In this document: piece by piece, positions 1 through 7,972 of the stretch
Position numbering within the stretch: position 1 is the first letter of the stretch
Layout: every line of letters starts with the position of its first letter
Assembly: GCF_018314255.1 (NCBI RefSeq)
Contig: NZ_CP073066.1
Coordinates: 2,108,001 to 2,172,000, forward strand
DNA length: 64,000 bases
Reading direction: 5' to 3'
Source of the DNA: Lentilactobacillus buchneri
GTDB lineage: Bacteria; Bacillota; Bacilli; Lactobacillales; Lactobacillaceae
Notes under the pieces: generated by a model
Databases searched by the model: none
What the model was told of the DNA's origin: nothing
The model's input: the letters and a program-made list of their open reading frames with translations, nothing else
Translations under genes and position numbers: made by a program

Positions 1-67
1 GATTGACGAAAACGGTGAAAATGAAACTGGCAGCTGTGATAACAGCAACCTTCAACAATTTGTTCAT
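1..67 (-). CDS. N-terminus of a secreted or membrane protein (cut by window edge)
   Basis: Only the first 22 codons are inside the window, read leftward from an ATG at 67. They give a short basic start (MNKLLK) followed by a hydrophobic stretch (VAVITAASFIFTVFV), which looks like a signal peptide or first membrane helix. An AGGAG ribosome site lies at 75-79, eight bases before the ATG. The function cannot be told from this fragment. Confidence 0.6.
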   Translation of the reverse strand, partial: MNKLLKVAVITAASFIFTVFVN

Positions 68-134
68 TTAAATTCTCCTAAAAGTCTCCGGATCAAAAAC
101 AGAATTATTTTGATAAAGTTGGCTAATTCTTTAG

Positions 135-177
135 ATTATACTAAAAAATGATAGCGTACCAAGTGCGGTTTTGTCAA
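135..177 (-). promoter_or_regulatory. Promoter for the gene starting at 67
   Basis: On the minus strand TTGGTA (162-157) and TATAAT (140-135) are separated by 16 bases. A second possible -35, TTGACA, sits at 177-172 with TATCAT 18 bases downstream of it. Either could drive the partial gene at 1-67. Confidence 0.5.
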
Positions 178-185
178 ATAAGCAG

Positions 186-218
186 AAAAAAGGCTCGCTG
201 ACTTTGGTCAACGAGCCT
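186..218 (-). terminator. Terminator of the MMPL exporter gene
   Basis: The inverted repeat AGGCTCG/CGAGCCT, extended by TGAC/GTCA around a short loop, is followed on the minus strand by a run of T. It begins 11 bases after the exporter stop codon and separates that gene from the one starting at 67. Confidence 0.8.
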
Positions 219-229
219 CAACAATGCAA

Positions 230-3181
230 TTATTGTTTATCTTTACTTCTTCTGATTGGATGTTCTTTTTCTTCTTTATCAACGGACTTTTGATACATTT
301 TATCGTTGACGTACGGATAAGTCCACTTAACCATCGCTGACATGATAATTGGCAAGGTCAATACCAAAATGATCAACCCAACAATCACGGTCATCGCAAC
401 TTGAATCAAAGTCAAAACGTTTGACGGAATCAACGCGGCAAAAGTTCCACCCAAGATGATGGCAGCGGAAATGACGACTGTCCCAATAATGGTTGCCGAA
501 TTTAAAATTCGTCGACGGACATCCGGAATGGCGCCGGCATCACCACGGTACCTCATCATCAAGAAGATACTGTAATCGACTCCTAATGCCACCAACATGA
601 TGAAACTAAAGAACGGTGTGTTCCAAGTCAGCATGTTCTGGAACAGCAGATATCCCGAAAGCCATTTGGTAATCTGCAGTGATCCCATATAGGTTACGAT
701 TAAGGTGCCAATAATGGTAATGGCTTGAACCAGTGAGCGGGTAACCACCATCAGGGCTAAACCGATTCCCACCAGCATGATGACAACTGTTCGGAAGAAA
801 TCGCCATTAGCAATCTTTTGAAGGTCAGAAGTTTGAGAACTTTGACCGCCGATAGCGACCTTAGCATTTTTCAAACTGGTGTCCTTCATTTTGGCATTCA
901 GATCGCGAGTGATTGTCCGAATCCGGTTAGCCGACTTGGTGGTACTTGGATCGGAATTCAGGACCACGGTAATCTTGGTAATCTTCCGGTCTTTTGACAT
1001 AAATGCGTCAAGGGAAGGGGTGAATGACGCACTCTTGATACTTGCGGCAGGCATATAGAAGGTGTTGCCCAAGTAAGACTTTTGCATTTCCTTCAAGTAT
1101 TTGTTAACAGTGGTGGTTCCGCTTGAAACTTGATCCAATCCTGAATTGGCAGAGGTCAAACCAGTTTGTAATTCCTGCATCTGACTCTGGAGCTCTTTCA
1201 TTTTCGAATTCAATGTTTGAACACCCGAATTAACTTGAGAACTGCCACTAGCGACACTTTGAGCCCCGGAAACCAGTGATGAACTGTTTGAATTCAGTCG
1301 ACTAGCGCCACTTGTAATCTGGTTCAGGCCATTTGAGAACGGAGCAACTTGTGAATTCAAGCGGCCAAGACCGGAAGATAACTGTCTTGATCCGGACTGC
1401 AATGCGGCCATCCGGGCACGAAGCGCCTTTAGCTTAGCGGTTTGGCTTCTCACTTGAGAAATTCCCGTGTTCAATCGTTGACTGCCAGCTGACAATCGGC
1501 CGACACCGGATTGAAGACTGGAGGTGCCTGAGCTGAGTTGTTGCGAACCGCTGGCCAAGTTGCTGACACCGGCAGTGTATGAGGTGACGCCTTGGCTCAG
1601 TTGTTGGGCACCGGCCTCTAGTTTGCTGGCACCATCAGCTAATTTCTCAACTTGGGCGATGCTTTCAGAAGTGTTTGAGTTGGCTAATTTTTCGTTGGCA
1701 CTCTTTAAACCTTTTTGAACTTTCTTGATGCCTTGATTGGCTTGGTTTAAGCCATTAGTAAGACTTTCCAGCTGACTTCTTAGATACAGTGAATTGATTT
1801 TTGTTCCACCTGGACGGGTAACTGAGGCAACACTCTTGACCCCGGCTTCAGAATTCAGGTAGCTGGTTAATTGGTCGATTTCAGCTAAATGTTGTTGGGT
1901 ATCCAGTGGTTTCTTGTTTTGAATATAGACGGTCGTCGGGCCGGACATCCCAGCAGGGTAGTGATCCTGAATGATGTTATAACCGGCTTTTGACTGAACC
2001 GAGTTGGGCAATTCATCGGCACTGTTAAAATTGAGTTTCTGACTGCCAACGAACAACAGTGGCAAAGCAGCAATGATTAAAATCCCAACCATAATGAAAC
2101 TGTGTGAGAGGGTGAACTTTGAGAGGAAATTCCACAGGAAACTTCGGTCATGGGCAGCCAGGTTCTTGCTTGGCCAAAAGAGTCGTTCTCCCAAGGTAGA
2201 CATGAAGAACATATTCAGAGTCAACAGAACCATTAATAGAATGGCAACTCCGACAGCGACCGCAACGCCTGAACGGTAGAAAGAGAACTTGGCCAATGCT
2301 AAGGCCGCAAAACCAATTAAGACCGATGAACCACTATACAGAATGGTTCGTCCGGCATGCCGCCGCGCACTTCTTGCGGCGTCGGTTGCGCCTTGACCCT
2401 TACGGATTTCCTCTTTAAAGCGGTCATACAATAAAATGTTGTAATCAGTCCCAATTCCAAACAGAACTACCACCAGAAAGACTTGGGTAAAGTTGGAGAT
2501 TGGGAAATCCCATCGTTGTGCCAAATTCATGACCACGTCCAATGACAGCAGGTAGGAGACACCGACTGTCAGTAATGAAATGACAGGAATTAAGAAGGAA
2601 CGAAAGACGATGATCAGCACTATGAAGATGAAGATTGCCGCAATGATTTCGGTCTTTTGAAGTCCCTGCTCAGTAACCGTTGAAAAATCTTCATTTAAGA
2701 CGTCACTACCGGTTACGTACGTTCTCATTCCCGGCGTTTTAATCTTATCCAAGATTTTATCAGTCTGGCCACGAACCTTGTCTTTTTTCGGCACGGTGAT
2801 CATGACCATCTGGGTGGTACTGTCTTTTGACTGCAGCTGCTGTTTGGCAGCTTGGTTGTCACTTGGGGCTGTGACCGAGATAATGTGCAGGTCCGGGTCG
2901 TTCTTGACGGCGTTGGTGGCGTCTTGAATCTGTAAGGTCTGCTCATCACTCAACTTGCCGTGCTTGTTATTGAAAACGGCGATGAGGGTTCTGGCATTTT
3001 TGCCGCCCTCATATTTTTTCTCAATCTTATTGGCAACTTCACTCTGCACCGAAGCAGGGAGCTGAACAGTCCCTTTGTCATGGACCAGCTGGGAAATATT
3101 TGGCAACGTAAAAATTGCGACCAAAATTAGGCCAATCCACACAATCAGTGATAACAGATGCTTCTCTTTGAATTTCTGCAT
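230..3181 (-). CDS. MMPL/RND-family membrane exporter
   Basis: About 983 residues. The layout is that of a Gram-positive MMPL (YdfJ/YdgH-like) transporter: an N-terminal helix, an outer domain, a block of five or six membrane helices (about residues 175-380), a second long outer domain, and a second helix block in the last 190 residues. The second outer domain holds a long region (about 480-700) rich in repeated S-G-x-x-x-L heptads, likely coiled coil. Such proteins export lipids, siderophores or drugs using proton motive force; the substrate cannot be read here. The start chosen is the ATG at 3181, which has AGGAAG eight bases upstream; an ATG six codons earlier has no good ribosome site. 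It is divergent from a TetR regulator at 3354, with matching palindromes between them, so it is probably repressed by that protein. Confidence 0.85.
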   Translation of the reverse strand: MQKFKEKHLLSLIVWIGLILVAIFTLPNISQLVHDKGTVQLPASVQSEVANKIEKKYEGGKNARTLIAVFNNKHGKLSDEQTLQIQDATNAVKNDPDLHIISVTAPSDNQAAKQQLQSKDSTTQMVMITVPKKDKVRGQTDKILDKIKTPGMRTYVTGSDVLNEDFSTVTEQGLQKTEIIAAIFIFIVLIIVFRSFLIPVISLLTVGVSYLLSLDVVMNLAQRWDFPISNFTQVFLVVVLFGIGTDYNILLYDRFKEEIRKGQGATDAARSARRHAGRTILYSGSSVLIGFAALALAKFSFYRSGVAVAVGVAILLMVLLTLNMFFMSTLGERLFWPSKNLAAHDRSFLWNFLSKFTLSHSFIMVGILIIAALPLLFVGSQKLNFNSADELPNSVQSKAGYNIIQDHYPAGMSGPTTVYIQNKKPLDTQQHLAEIDQLTSYLNSEAGVKSVASVTRPGGTKINSLYLRSQLESLTNGLNQANQGIKKVQKGLKSANEKLANSNTSESIAQVEKLADGASKLEAGAQQLSQGVTSYTAGVSNLASGSQQLSSGTSSLQSGVGRLSAGSQRLNTGISQVRSQTAKLKALRARMAALQSGSRQLSSGLGRLNSQVAPFSNGLNQITSGASRLNSNSSSLVSGAQSVASGSSQVNSGVQTLNSKMKELQSQMQELQTGLTSANSGLDQVSSGTTTVNKYLKEMQKSYLGNTFYMPAASIKSASFTPSLDAFMSKDRKITKITVVLNSDPSTTKSANRIRTITRDLNAKMKDTSLKNAKVAIGGQSSQTSDLQKIANGDFFRTVVIMLVGIGLALMVVTRSLVQAITIIGTLIVTYMGSLQITKWLSGYLLFQNMLTWNTPFFSFIMLVALGVDYSIFLMMRYRGDAGAIPDVRRRILNSATIIGTVVISAAIILGGTFAALIPSNVLTLIQVAMTVIVGLIILVLTLPIIMSAMVKWTYPYVNDKMYQKSVDKEEKEHPIRRSKDKQ

Positions 3182-3223
3182 TAAAATTCTTCCTCTCATT
3201 CCCTAGTGATAAAATTATTCTCT

Positions 3224-3239
3224 TGTTCAAATTTAGACA
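3224..3239. promoter_or_regulatory. Candidate TetR operator, exporter side
   Basis: TGTTCAAATTTAGACA is a near-palindrome with centre AAATTT and ends TGT/ACA. It lies 43 bases before the exporter start. A 14-of-16 match lies at 3307-3322 on the regulator side. Divergent TetR regulators usually bind such paired sites, so both genes are probably under the regulator at 3354. Confidence 0.5.
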
Positions 3240-3306
3240 CTTGTATAAGCAATATTAAAATGATAAACTCGGCGTGAATCTGACGCAAGGGACATTTTGC
3301 TGCGTT

Positions 3307-3322
3307 AGTTTAAATTTAGACA
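3307..3322. promoter_or_regulatory. Candidate TetR operator, regulator side
   Basis: AGTTTAAATTTAGACA is the second copy of the palindrome at 3224-3239, shifted by 83 bases (close to eight helical turns). It lies 32 bases before the regulator start and could mediate autoregulation. Confidence 0.5.
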
Positions 3323-3353
3323 AAATTCGATAAATGCAAACAGAGGCTGGCTC

Positions 3354-3932
3354 ATGAAATATGACTTAACAAAGAAACCAACGCGTGGTGCGCAACGAAC
3401 CTTGGAATCATTTTCGACGACGATGATCGCGCTTCTCTCCAAAGAGCCGTTCGAAAAAATTAGTGTCAACGAGATTTGTGCGGTTAGTAATTTTCCCCGG
3501 GCGACTTTTTATAACTACTTTGACGATAAATTCGACTTGGCAGCGTATTGCTGGTATGTAATTGCCCAAGAAATTGAAGTGGATCAGGCGACCGAATTGA
3601 AAGCTGATCGAACATTGATCACGTATTTTGATCGACTTTACGACGTGTTCAAAAATAACCAGACGTTACTCGATAACGTGCTTCAGTACAATGATTTTTC
3701 CGGACAGCTGGTTAACAGTTTTATTAATTACTTTAAAAATAAGCTGCAGGAAATCCTCACCAAATCAATTGATTATTCCAAGGCGGGCCTACCGGTTGAA
3801 TTGATCGTCGATCATTGCAGTCAGACGGTTGTACTGGTTTTAAAATGGATCTTTTTAAAGCATCATGATTCCGACAAACAGCAGGCTCATGAATATTTGG
3901 AGAAGTTGTTGAATATTGAACATTTTATCTGA
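3354..3932 (+). CDS. TetR/AcrR-family transcriptional regulator
   Basis: 192 residues, the usual size. The N-terminal third is a TetR helix-turn-helix: residues about 12-60 include FEKISVNEICAVSNFPRATFYNYF, with the typical 'raTFYnYFddKfdL' recognition-helix end. The C-terminal part is a helical ligand and dimer domain of the kind seen in short Firmicutes TetR proteins. It is divergent from the MMPL exporter at 230-3181 and two matching palindromes lie in the shared gap, so it most likely represses the exporter and itself. The inducer is unknown. The ATG at 3354 has only a weak AGAGG upstream. Confidence 0.85.
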   Translation: MKYDLTKKPTRGAQRTLESFSTTMIALLSKEPFEKISVNEICAVSNFPRATFYNYFDDKFDLAAYCWYVIAQEIEVDQATELKADRTLITYFDRLYDVFKNNQTLLDNVLQYNDFSGQLVNSFINYFKNKLQEILTKSIDYSKAGLPVELIVDHCSQTVVLVLKWIFLKHHDSDKQQAHEYLEKLLNIEHFI

Positions 3933-4140
3933 ATTGACACATCAAGTGAATCATTCAATGACTATATAGTACCATGAACGACCTTTTCGTGAATTGAATT
4001 TTCATGAAAATATTGAGCGAAGCAACTTCTATTATAGCAAAAGTGGCCTTCATTTGTGCGTTAAGTTGAGATGTGTTAGCATGCTATTTAAGTGTTCCCA
4101 AAGAATGCTTAAATCAGTTCAATGATGAGGAAGTGACAGA

Positions 4141-4440
4141 ATGGTCTTAACTTCAGATGAAGCAGCTGCAACTAAGCAGGAACTCCAAGGCAACTTCGAG
4201 TTGTCAGGGATCACTTTGCAAATGGCAGCCGTTGATTTGAAAAGCACGCCTGAACATATTCAGGACGTTTTAAACTTGAAAAATTGCCAAAAAGAAGAAC
4301 CTTGGATTCTGCGTAATTACCTAATTAAGCTCATTTTGCTTCAGGAAAAAGAACCCTATTCATTCTCCAAATTAATAGGGGATCCCAAACGTTATCAGTT
4401 TTTGAACAGTCGCCTGATTGATCGTGGCGAATTGGCCTAA
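4141..4440 (+). CDS. DUF2316 family protein
   Basis: 99 residues matching the small DUF2316 family of Firmicutes: an opening of the type 'a-T-K-q-E-L-q-x-N-F-e-L-S-G', a middle WILRNYL motif and an ending of the type 'F-L-N-S-r-x-I-D-R-G'. The N-terminal half reads like a helix-turn-helix (SGITLQMAAVDLKSTPEHIQDVL), so DNA binding is possible, but the family has no established function. It is monocistronic, with a strong terminator at 4489. Confidence 0.8.
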   Translation: MVLTSDEAAATKQELQGNFELSGITLQMAAVDLKSTPEHIQDVLNLKNCQKEEPWILRNYLIKLILLQEKEPYSFSKLIGDPKRYQFLNSRLIDRGELA

Positions 4441-4488
4441 GGTTTTAATAAAGTGAATGATTGTGTCAAATGAAAACAATCCAAAATT

Positions 4489-4536
4489 AGATCCAGTTAA
4501 AACTGCTTGAATTTCAGTTTTAACTGGATCTTTTAT
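4489..4536 (+). terminator. Terminator after the DUF2316 gene
   Basis: Perfect arms GATCCAGTTAAAACTG and CAGTTTTAACTGGATC with a short loop, followed by TTTTATATT. A very stable intrinsic terminator, probably bidirectional. Confidence 0.9.
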
Positions 4537-4630
4537 ATTACTCCGAGGATGAATGTTGGGACGTCGGCTAATTATTGCTATATATTGCTTAAATGGCTAG
4601 AATCAAAACCGCTCGCACTCGCCTGAATCC

Positions 4631-4850
4631 CACCGTTGTTTAGCTTAAATGTGTGAAAGAGGACAGCAACTAAATTTTAAGCCTCTCCAGCCAAAAACCT
4701 AACTCGGTTTCCTTGTGTCTCACTGTTATTTGGATGAAATGTGTGCAAGAGGACAGTAATTGAAATTTAAGCGCCGCCACCCGAAAACCTGACTCGGTTT
4801 CCGACCAGCGGCGCTTAAATTTCAATTACTAAACGTCCTCTTTCACACTC
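4631..4850 (-). repeat. Family-2 intergenic hairpin element, tandem full and half copy
   Basis: Read in the direction of the gene at 4851-5564, it starts directly after the stop codon. First comes a long hairpin with arms at 4848-4808 and 4777-4741 (core GTAATTGAAATTTAAGCGCC with its complement). Then comes a tail containing ATCCAAATAACAGTGA (4721-4745). A second, incomplete copy follows: one arm only (about 4712-4656), then a degenerate tail (4655-4631). The tail recurs at 19856-19882 behind an unrelated hairpin. No coding potential was seen in 4441-4850. Confidence 0.7.
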
Positions 4851-5564
4851 TCATCTTGAAGTGGTCACATCACTTTGCTTAACCCAGCCATTGACTTGAG
4901 GATGGGCAGCGTCTGTTACATAGTAGTAAGTGGCATTGCCATCGCGATTATTTTGCTTGGTGCCGACCTTGGTCACGGTCAGTGGATCCTTGTAAAAGTC
5001 TGCCGTTGCGCTGAGATTGCGCCCCACTTTATATTGGGTATAGTCAGGGGCAACGTAGGTTAACGTGGAAGCTTTTGGTGTCGTAAAGTACATTGTGGTG
5101 TTGGCAAAATAAGTTGGCACCGTTGATTCCTGGAAGGTCGTCGTTGCCTTTAAGCCACCGGAAACATCACTGGGATTGATTGTCGGATCGGTTGTTCCGG
5201 CAAATATCCAGCCCCGATAGGTTTTATCGAAGGAAACAACTTTCAGGTACCAGTCGCCATTTGAGGTCTGAGCTGCCCGATAACCTCTGAAGTAGGTTTG
5301 CCCGGCATCGGCAGTTGTGCCAAGGGTCTTTAAAACGGCTGCCTTGGTGACAACTTTTGCACTCTTATAGACCGGCACTTTTGAATAGAGTGGTGCTGTT
5401 CCGGTTGTCAGGTAATTACGGGAATTGCCATCCGCCACGAGCGCCTGGTTGCTGGTTACAGTCGTCGTTGATTTGGCCTCAGTGTTGGTTGGCGTTAGGG
5501 TAAATGCGCCGATGGCAAGTGTCAGGCCAAGTCCCAATATGAGTTTGCTGGTGATTGTTTTCAA
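4851..5564 (-). CDS. Secreted protein of unknown function
   Basis: About 237 residues from a TTG at 5564, six bases after GGAGGG; the earlier GTG at 5582 lies inside the ribosome-site region. The N-terminus is a clear signal peptide (MKTITSK, hydrophobic core LILGLGLTLAIGAF, then TEAKS as the likely cleavage area). The mature part is rich in Thr, Tyr and Val. It has two similar stretches, each containing 'Y-x-K-x-P-x-x-x' and ending in a W-I/V motif (RGWIFAG, NGWVKQS). This resembles the SH3-like or surface-layer-associated repeats of secreted lactobacillus proteins. Wall binding is likely, an enzyme function is not evident. Its 3' end abuts the hairpin element at 4631-4850. Confidence 0.7.
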   Translation of the reverse strand: MKTITSKLILGLGLTLAIGAFTLTPTNTEAKSTTTVTSNQALVADGNSRNYLTTGTAPLYSKVPVYKSAKVVTKAAVLKTLGTTADAGQTYFRGYRAAQTSNGDWYLKVVSFDKTYRGWIFAGTTDPTINPSDVSGGLKATTTFQESTVPTYFANTTMYFTTPKASTLTYVAPDYTQYKVGRNLSATADFYKDPLTVTKVGTKQNNRDGNATYYYVTDAAHPQVNGWVKQSDVTTSR

Positions 5565-5793
5565 ATTAATCCCTCCAAGCACAATCTTTATTCAAAAAGT
5601 ATACACCCATTTGAAAATGAATCATACAATCGAAGTCAATTAAATTAAAAAATGATTAGTTTATTTTCGAATGACAGTTGATAAAAATACATAGTTACCT
5701 GATATACATCACCAACTCCATTCATTGAACAGTTTACTGATTAGAATATTTTTAATTTTAAGTATATTTTCGAGGCCATTCGTTGTATCCTAG

Positions 5794-5812
5794 TTGTAAA
5801 TATTATTTACAA
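5794..5812. promoter_or_regulatory. Perfect palindrome before the wall hydrolase gene
   Basis: TTGTAAATATTATTTACAA has 8-base perfect arms around ATT and ends 29 bases before the ATG at 5842. It is a good shape for a repressor site or a small 5' hairpin. No regulator gene lies next to it. The rest of 5565-5841 is AT-rich and shows nothing else. Confidence 0.45.
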
Positions 5813-5841
5813 TAGTGGATATTCATACAAGGAGTGACGAC

Positions 5842-7695
5842 ATGAAAAAACACGAGGGGTTATTTTCGCAAGTTCGCTGGTTGTTCATTGTGATCGCATT
5901 TGTCGGAATGGTGATCGGCCTGAATACACAATTGGTGCATGCAAAGGCCAGTTCGCTGGAAACGGATTTCCAACGAGCGGCTGCCAAGTACCAGGTGCCG
6001 GTAGATCTGCTTAAAGCGGTGGCTTATAATGAAAGTGCGTTTGATAGCCACAATGGTAAGCCCAGTGTGGCCGGCGGCTATGGTGTGATGCATTTGACTG
6101 ATACCACTGGCTTAACGCCAAGCGGCTCAGATTCCAAAGCGGTTAAAGTGCCAAATACCGCTTCTCTGCATACGCTGCAAAAAGCTGCCAAATTGACCGG
6201 TCACAGTGTTGGTCAACTGAAGACCAATTCAGCTGCCAATATTGATGGTGGGGCGGCTTTATTAGCAGCCTATCAGAAATCCTTGGGCAAAGGGCTAACG
6301 TCAAATATTGGTAGTTGGTCTGCAGCCGTTAAGAAATACAGCCAGTCGGATTCTCAGGCAGCTGCTGATTTCTTCGCCGCCAACGTTTATAAAATTTTGG
6401 CAAAAGGCGTCAATCATAACGGCGTCAAAATCTCACCCCAGAAGGTGAATGCATTGAAAGATGAAGCAATCGATACCACCGGTGAATCGGGCCAAACCGA
6501 TGGGCCTGCCGGCCTGCCAATTGAATGGATTCCCGCATTATACAAAACCTTTGATGATCAAGGCGACTACGGAAACTATGATCTGGCTGACCGGCCAAAC
6601 GACGAAAAGATTAATTATATCGTGATTCACAACACCGAAACTAGTTTTCAAGAAGCACTGACACTCTTCTCGACACCGACGTATACCACGGCGAACTACG
6701 TTGTCAGTTCGGTCGAAGGGACAGTCGCTGAAATGGTTCGACCGCAAAATGTTGCTTGGCACGCCGGCAACTGGTACATTAATTCTCATTCAATTGGCAT
6801 TGAGCACGAGGGTTATGCGGCAGTTGGCGGCTACTGGTACACCGAAAACATGTACAAGTCCTCAGCAGCCTTGGTTAAATATCTGGCTGATAAGTACCAG
6901 ATTCCGCTGGATCGTCAGCACATTATCGGCCATGACAACGTGCCCGGTTTAACACCTGCAGCTCAAAAAGGGATGCACTGGGATCCTGGAACTTATTGGA
7001 ACTGGAATCACTACTTTGAATTAATGGGCGTTGATTTATCAAAAAGTGACGGCAGCACGGATAGTCACATTATCACCATTACCCCTAATGACAAGACGAA
7101 TTTGACGGCCGATTCGGGACAAAAAGTGACTGATGACGGGGTCAACCTTCCGCTAGCCGGATCAAATTTTGTCTACCTCTACGAGCAACCTAGCTTCAGT
7201 GCTGATTTGATCGCCGACAAAGACTTTTCTTCCGGTCAATCCGGCACCACTGAAAAGGATGACTGGGGCGATAAAGCCGTTTACGGCCAACAATTTAGTA
7301 AGATCGATCAGCAGGGGGATTGGACAGAAATTGATTATGGCGGTCAAGGTGCTTGGTTCTACAATCCGGGCGGTGCTAATTCAACTGATGCCACTGGGAA
7401 GCTCGTAACGGCTAAAGGATCAAAAGCCGTGCCGGTGTATGGCAGTGCCTATCCAAGCGACAGTATTTTGAAGAAGAATAAAGTTACCGGCATTAAGCCA
7501 ACACCAATTTATCAACTGCAGCCAGGTCAAAAATACGTTTATGGCGGCACAGTCACCTCTGATTACTTCAATTCACACTTCAATTCAAACTCACCGAAGA
7601 ACGTCATTCATGGCACCGATGATTATTATCAGATTCAATTTAATCACCGAATTGCATTCGTGAAGGCGTCAGATACCACTCTTTCAGACGATTGA
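5842..7695 (+). CDS. Secreted peptidoglycan hydrolase: transglycosylase-like domain plus amidase
   Basis: 617 residues. The ATG at 5842 follows AAGGAG; an in-frame GTG at 5815 would skip that site. A signal peptide (LFIVIAFVGMVIGL...HAKA) is followed by a lysozyme/SLT-like domain (about 35-200) with the motif AVAYNESAFD, whose Glu fits the catalytic residue. Next is an Amidase_2 (N-acetylmuramoyl-L-alanine amidase) domain (about 225-395) with the expected zinc and catalytic signatures YIVIHNT, AWHAGN, IGIEHEG, IIGHDNVPG and HWDPG. The last 200 residues look like SH3-type wall-binding repeats. It should cleave glycan strands and also stem peptides from muramic acid. Monocistronic, with a terminator at 7727. 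Confidence 0.88.
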   Translation: MKKHEGLFSQVRWLFIVIAFVGMVIGLNTQLVHAKASSLETDFQRAAAKYQVPVDLLKAVAYNESAFDSHNGKPSVAGGYGVMHLTDTTGLTPSGSDSKAVKVPNTASLHTLQKAAKLTGHSVGQLKTNSAANIDGGAALLAAYQKSLGKGLTSNIGSWSAAVKKYSQSDSQAAADFFAANVYKILAKGVNHNGVKISPQKVNALKDEAIDTTGESGQTDGPAGLPIEWIPALYKTFDDQGDYGNYDLADRPNDEKINYIVIHNTETSFQEALTLFSTPTYTTANYVVSSVEGTVAEMVRPQNVAWHAGNWYINSHSIGIEHEGYAAVGGYWYTENMYKSSAALVKYLADKYQIPLDRQHIIGHDNVPGLTPAAQKGMHWDPGTYWNWNHYFELMGVDLSKSDGSTDSHIITITPNDKTNLTADSGQKVTDDGVNLPLAGSNFVYLYEQPSFSADLIADKDFSSGQSGTTEKDDWGDKAVYGQQFSKIDQQGDWTEIDYGGQGAWFYNPGGANSTDATGKLVTAKGSKAVPVYGSAYPSDSILKKNKVTGIKPTPIYQLQPGQKYVYGGTVTSDYFNSHFNSNSPKNVIHGTDDYYQIQFNHRIAFVKASDTTLSDD

Positions 7696-7726
7696 CAGAT
7701 TAATCGATAGCAAGTGAATAACTTGG

Positions 7727-7763
7727 AAAGGCCGAAACAGCAACCAATGTTTCGGCCTTTTTT
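7727..7763 (+). terminator. Terminator of the wall hydrolase gene
   Basis: AAAGGCCGAAAC and GTTTCGGCCTTT form the stem, followed by further T residues, 32 bases after the stop. Confidence 0.9.
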
Positions 7764-7850
7764 AATCGCTATTAATGTCATCAAATATCACATCGGCCAA
7801 AATTTGCTCATTTTCCCGCAAAATTCTGATAATGGTGTCACTAGGATGTG

Positions 7851-7929
7851 AGGTATTGGTATACCTGTAATTTGAGGAATTTTAACGAAGACTGTTGACT
7901 TTCTGAAAAATGGGTATATATTAATACCC
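7851..7929 (+). promoter_or_regulatory. aspA promoter with two GGTAT/ATACC palindromes
   Basis: TTGACT (7895-7900) and TATATT (7917-7922) are 16 bases apart. Two inverted repeats flank the -35: AGGTAT-N4-ATACCT (7851-7866) and GGGTAT-N6-ATACCC (7912-7929), the second covering the -10. A regulator could bind both; none is encoded alongside. Confidence 0.55.
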
Positions 7930-7972
7930 GTAAGTAAATGTCACAAAACATTACATGAAATGAGGGAATAGA

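Noticed and set aside
1250..1760. Repeated S-G-x-x-x-L codons in the exporter as a DNA repeat or CRISPR-like array
   Set aside because: The repetition is at the protein heptad level; unit length and DNA sequence vary and there are no spacers.
4631..4850. Resemblance of the conserved-end, variable-palindrome elements to integron attC sites
   Set aside because: No tyrosine recombinase is in the window, the elements do not flank single-gene cassettes in one direction, and the attC core (RYYYAAC) pairs were not seen.
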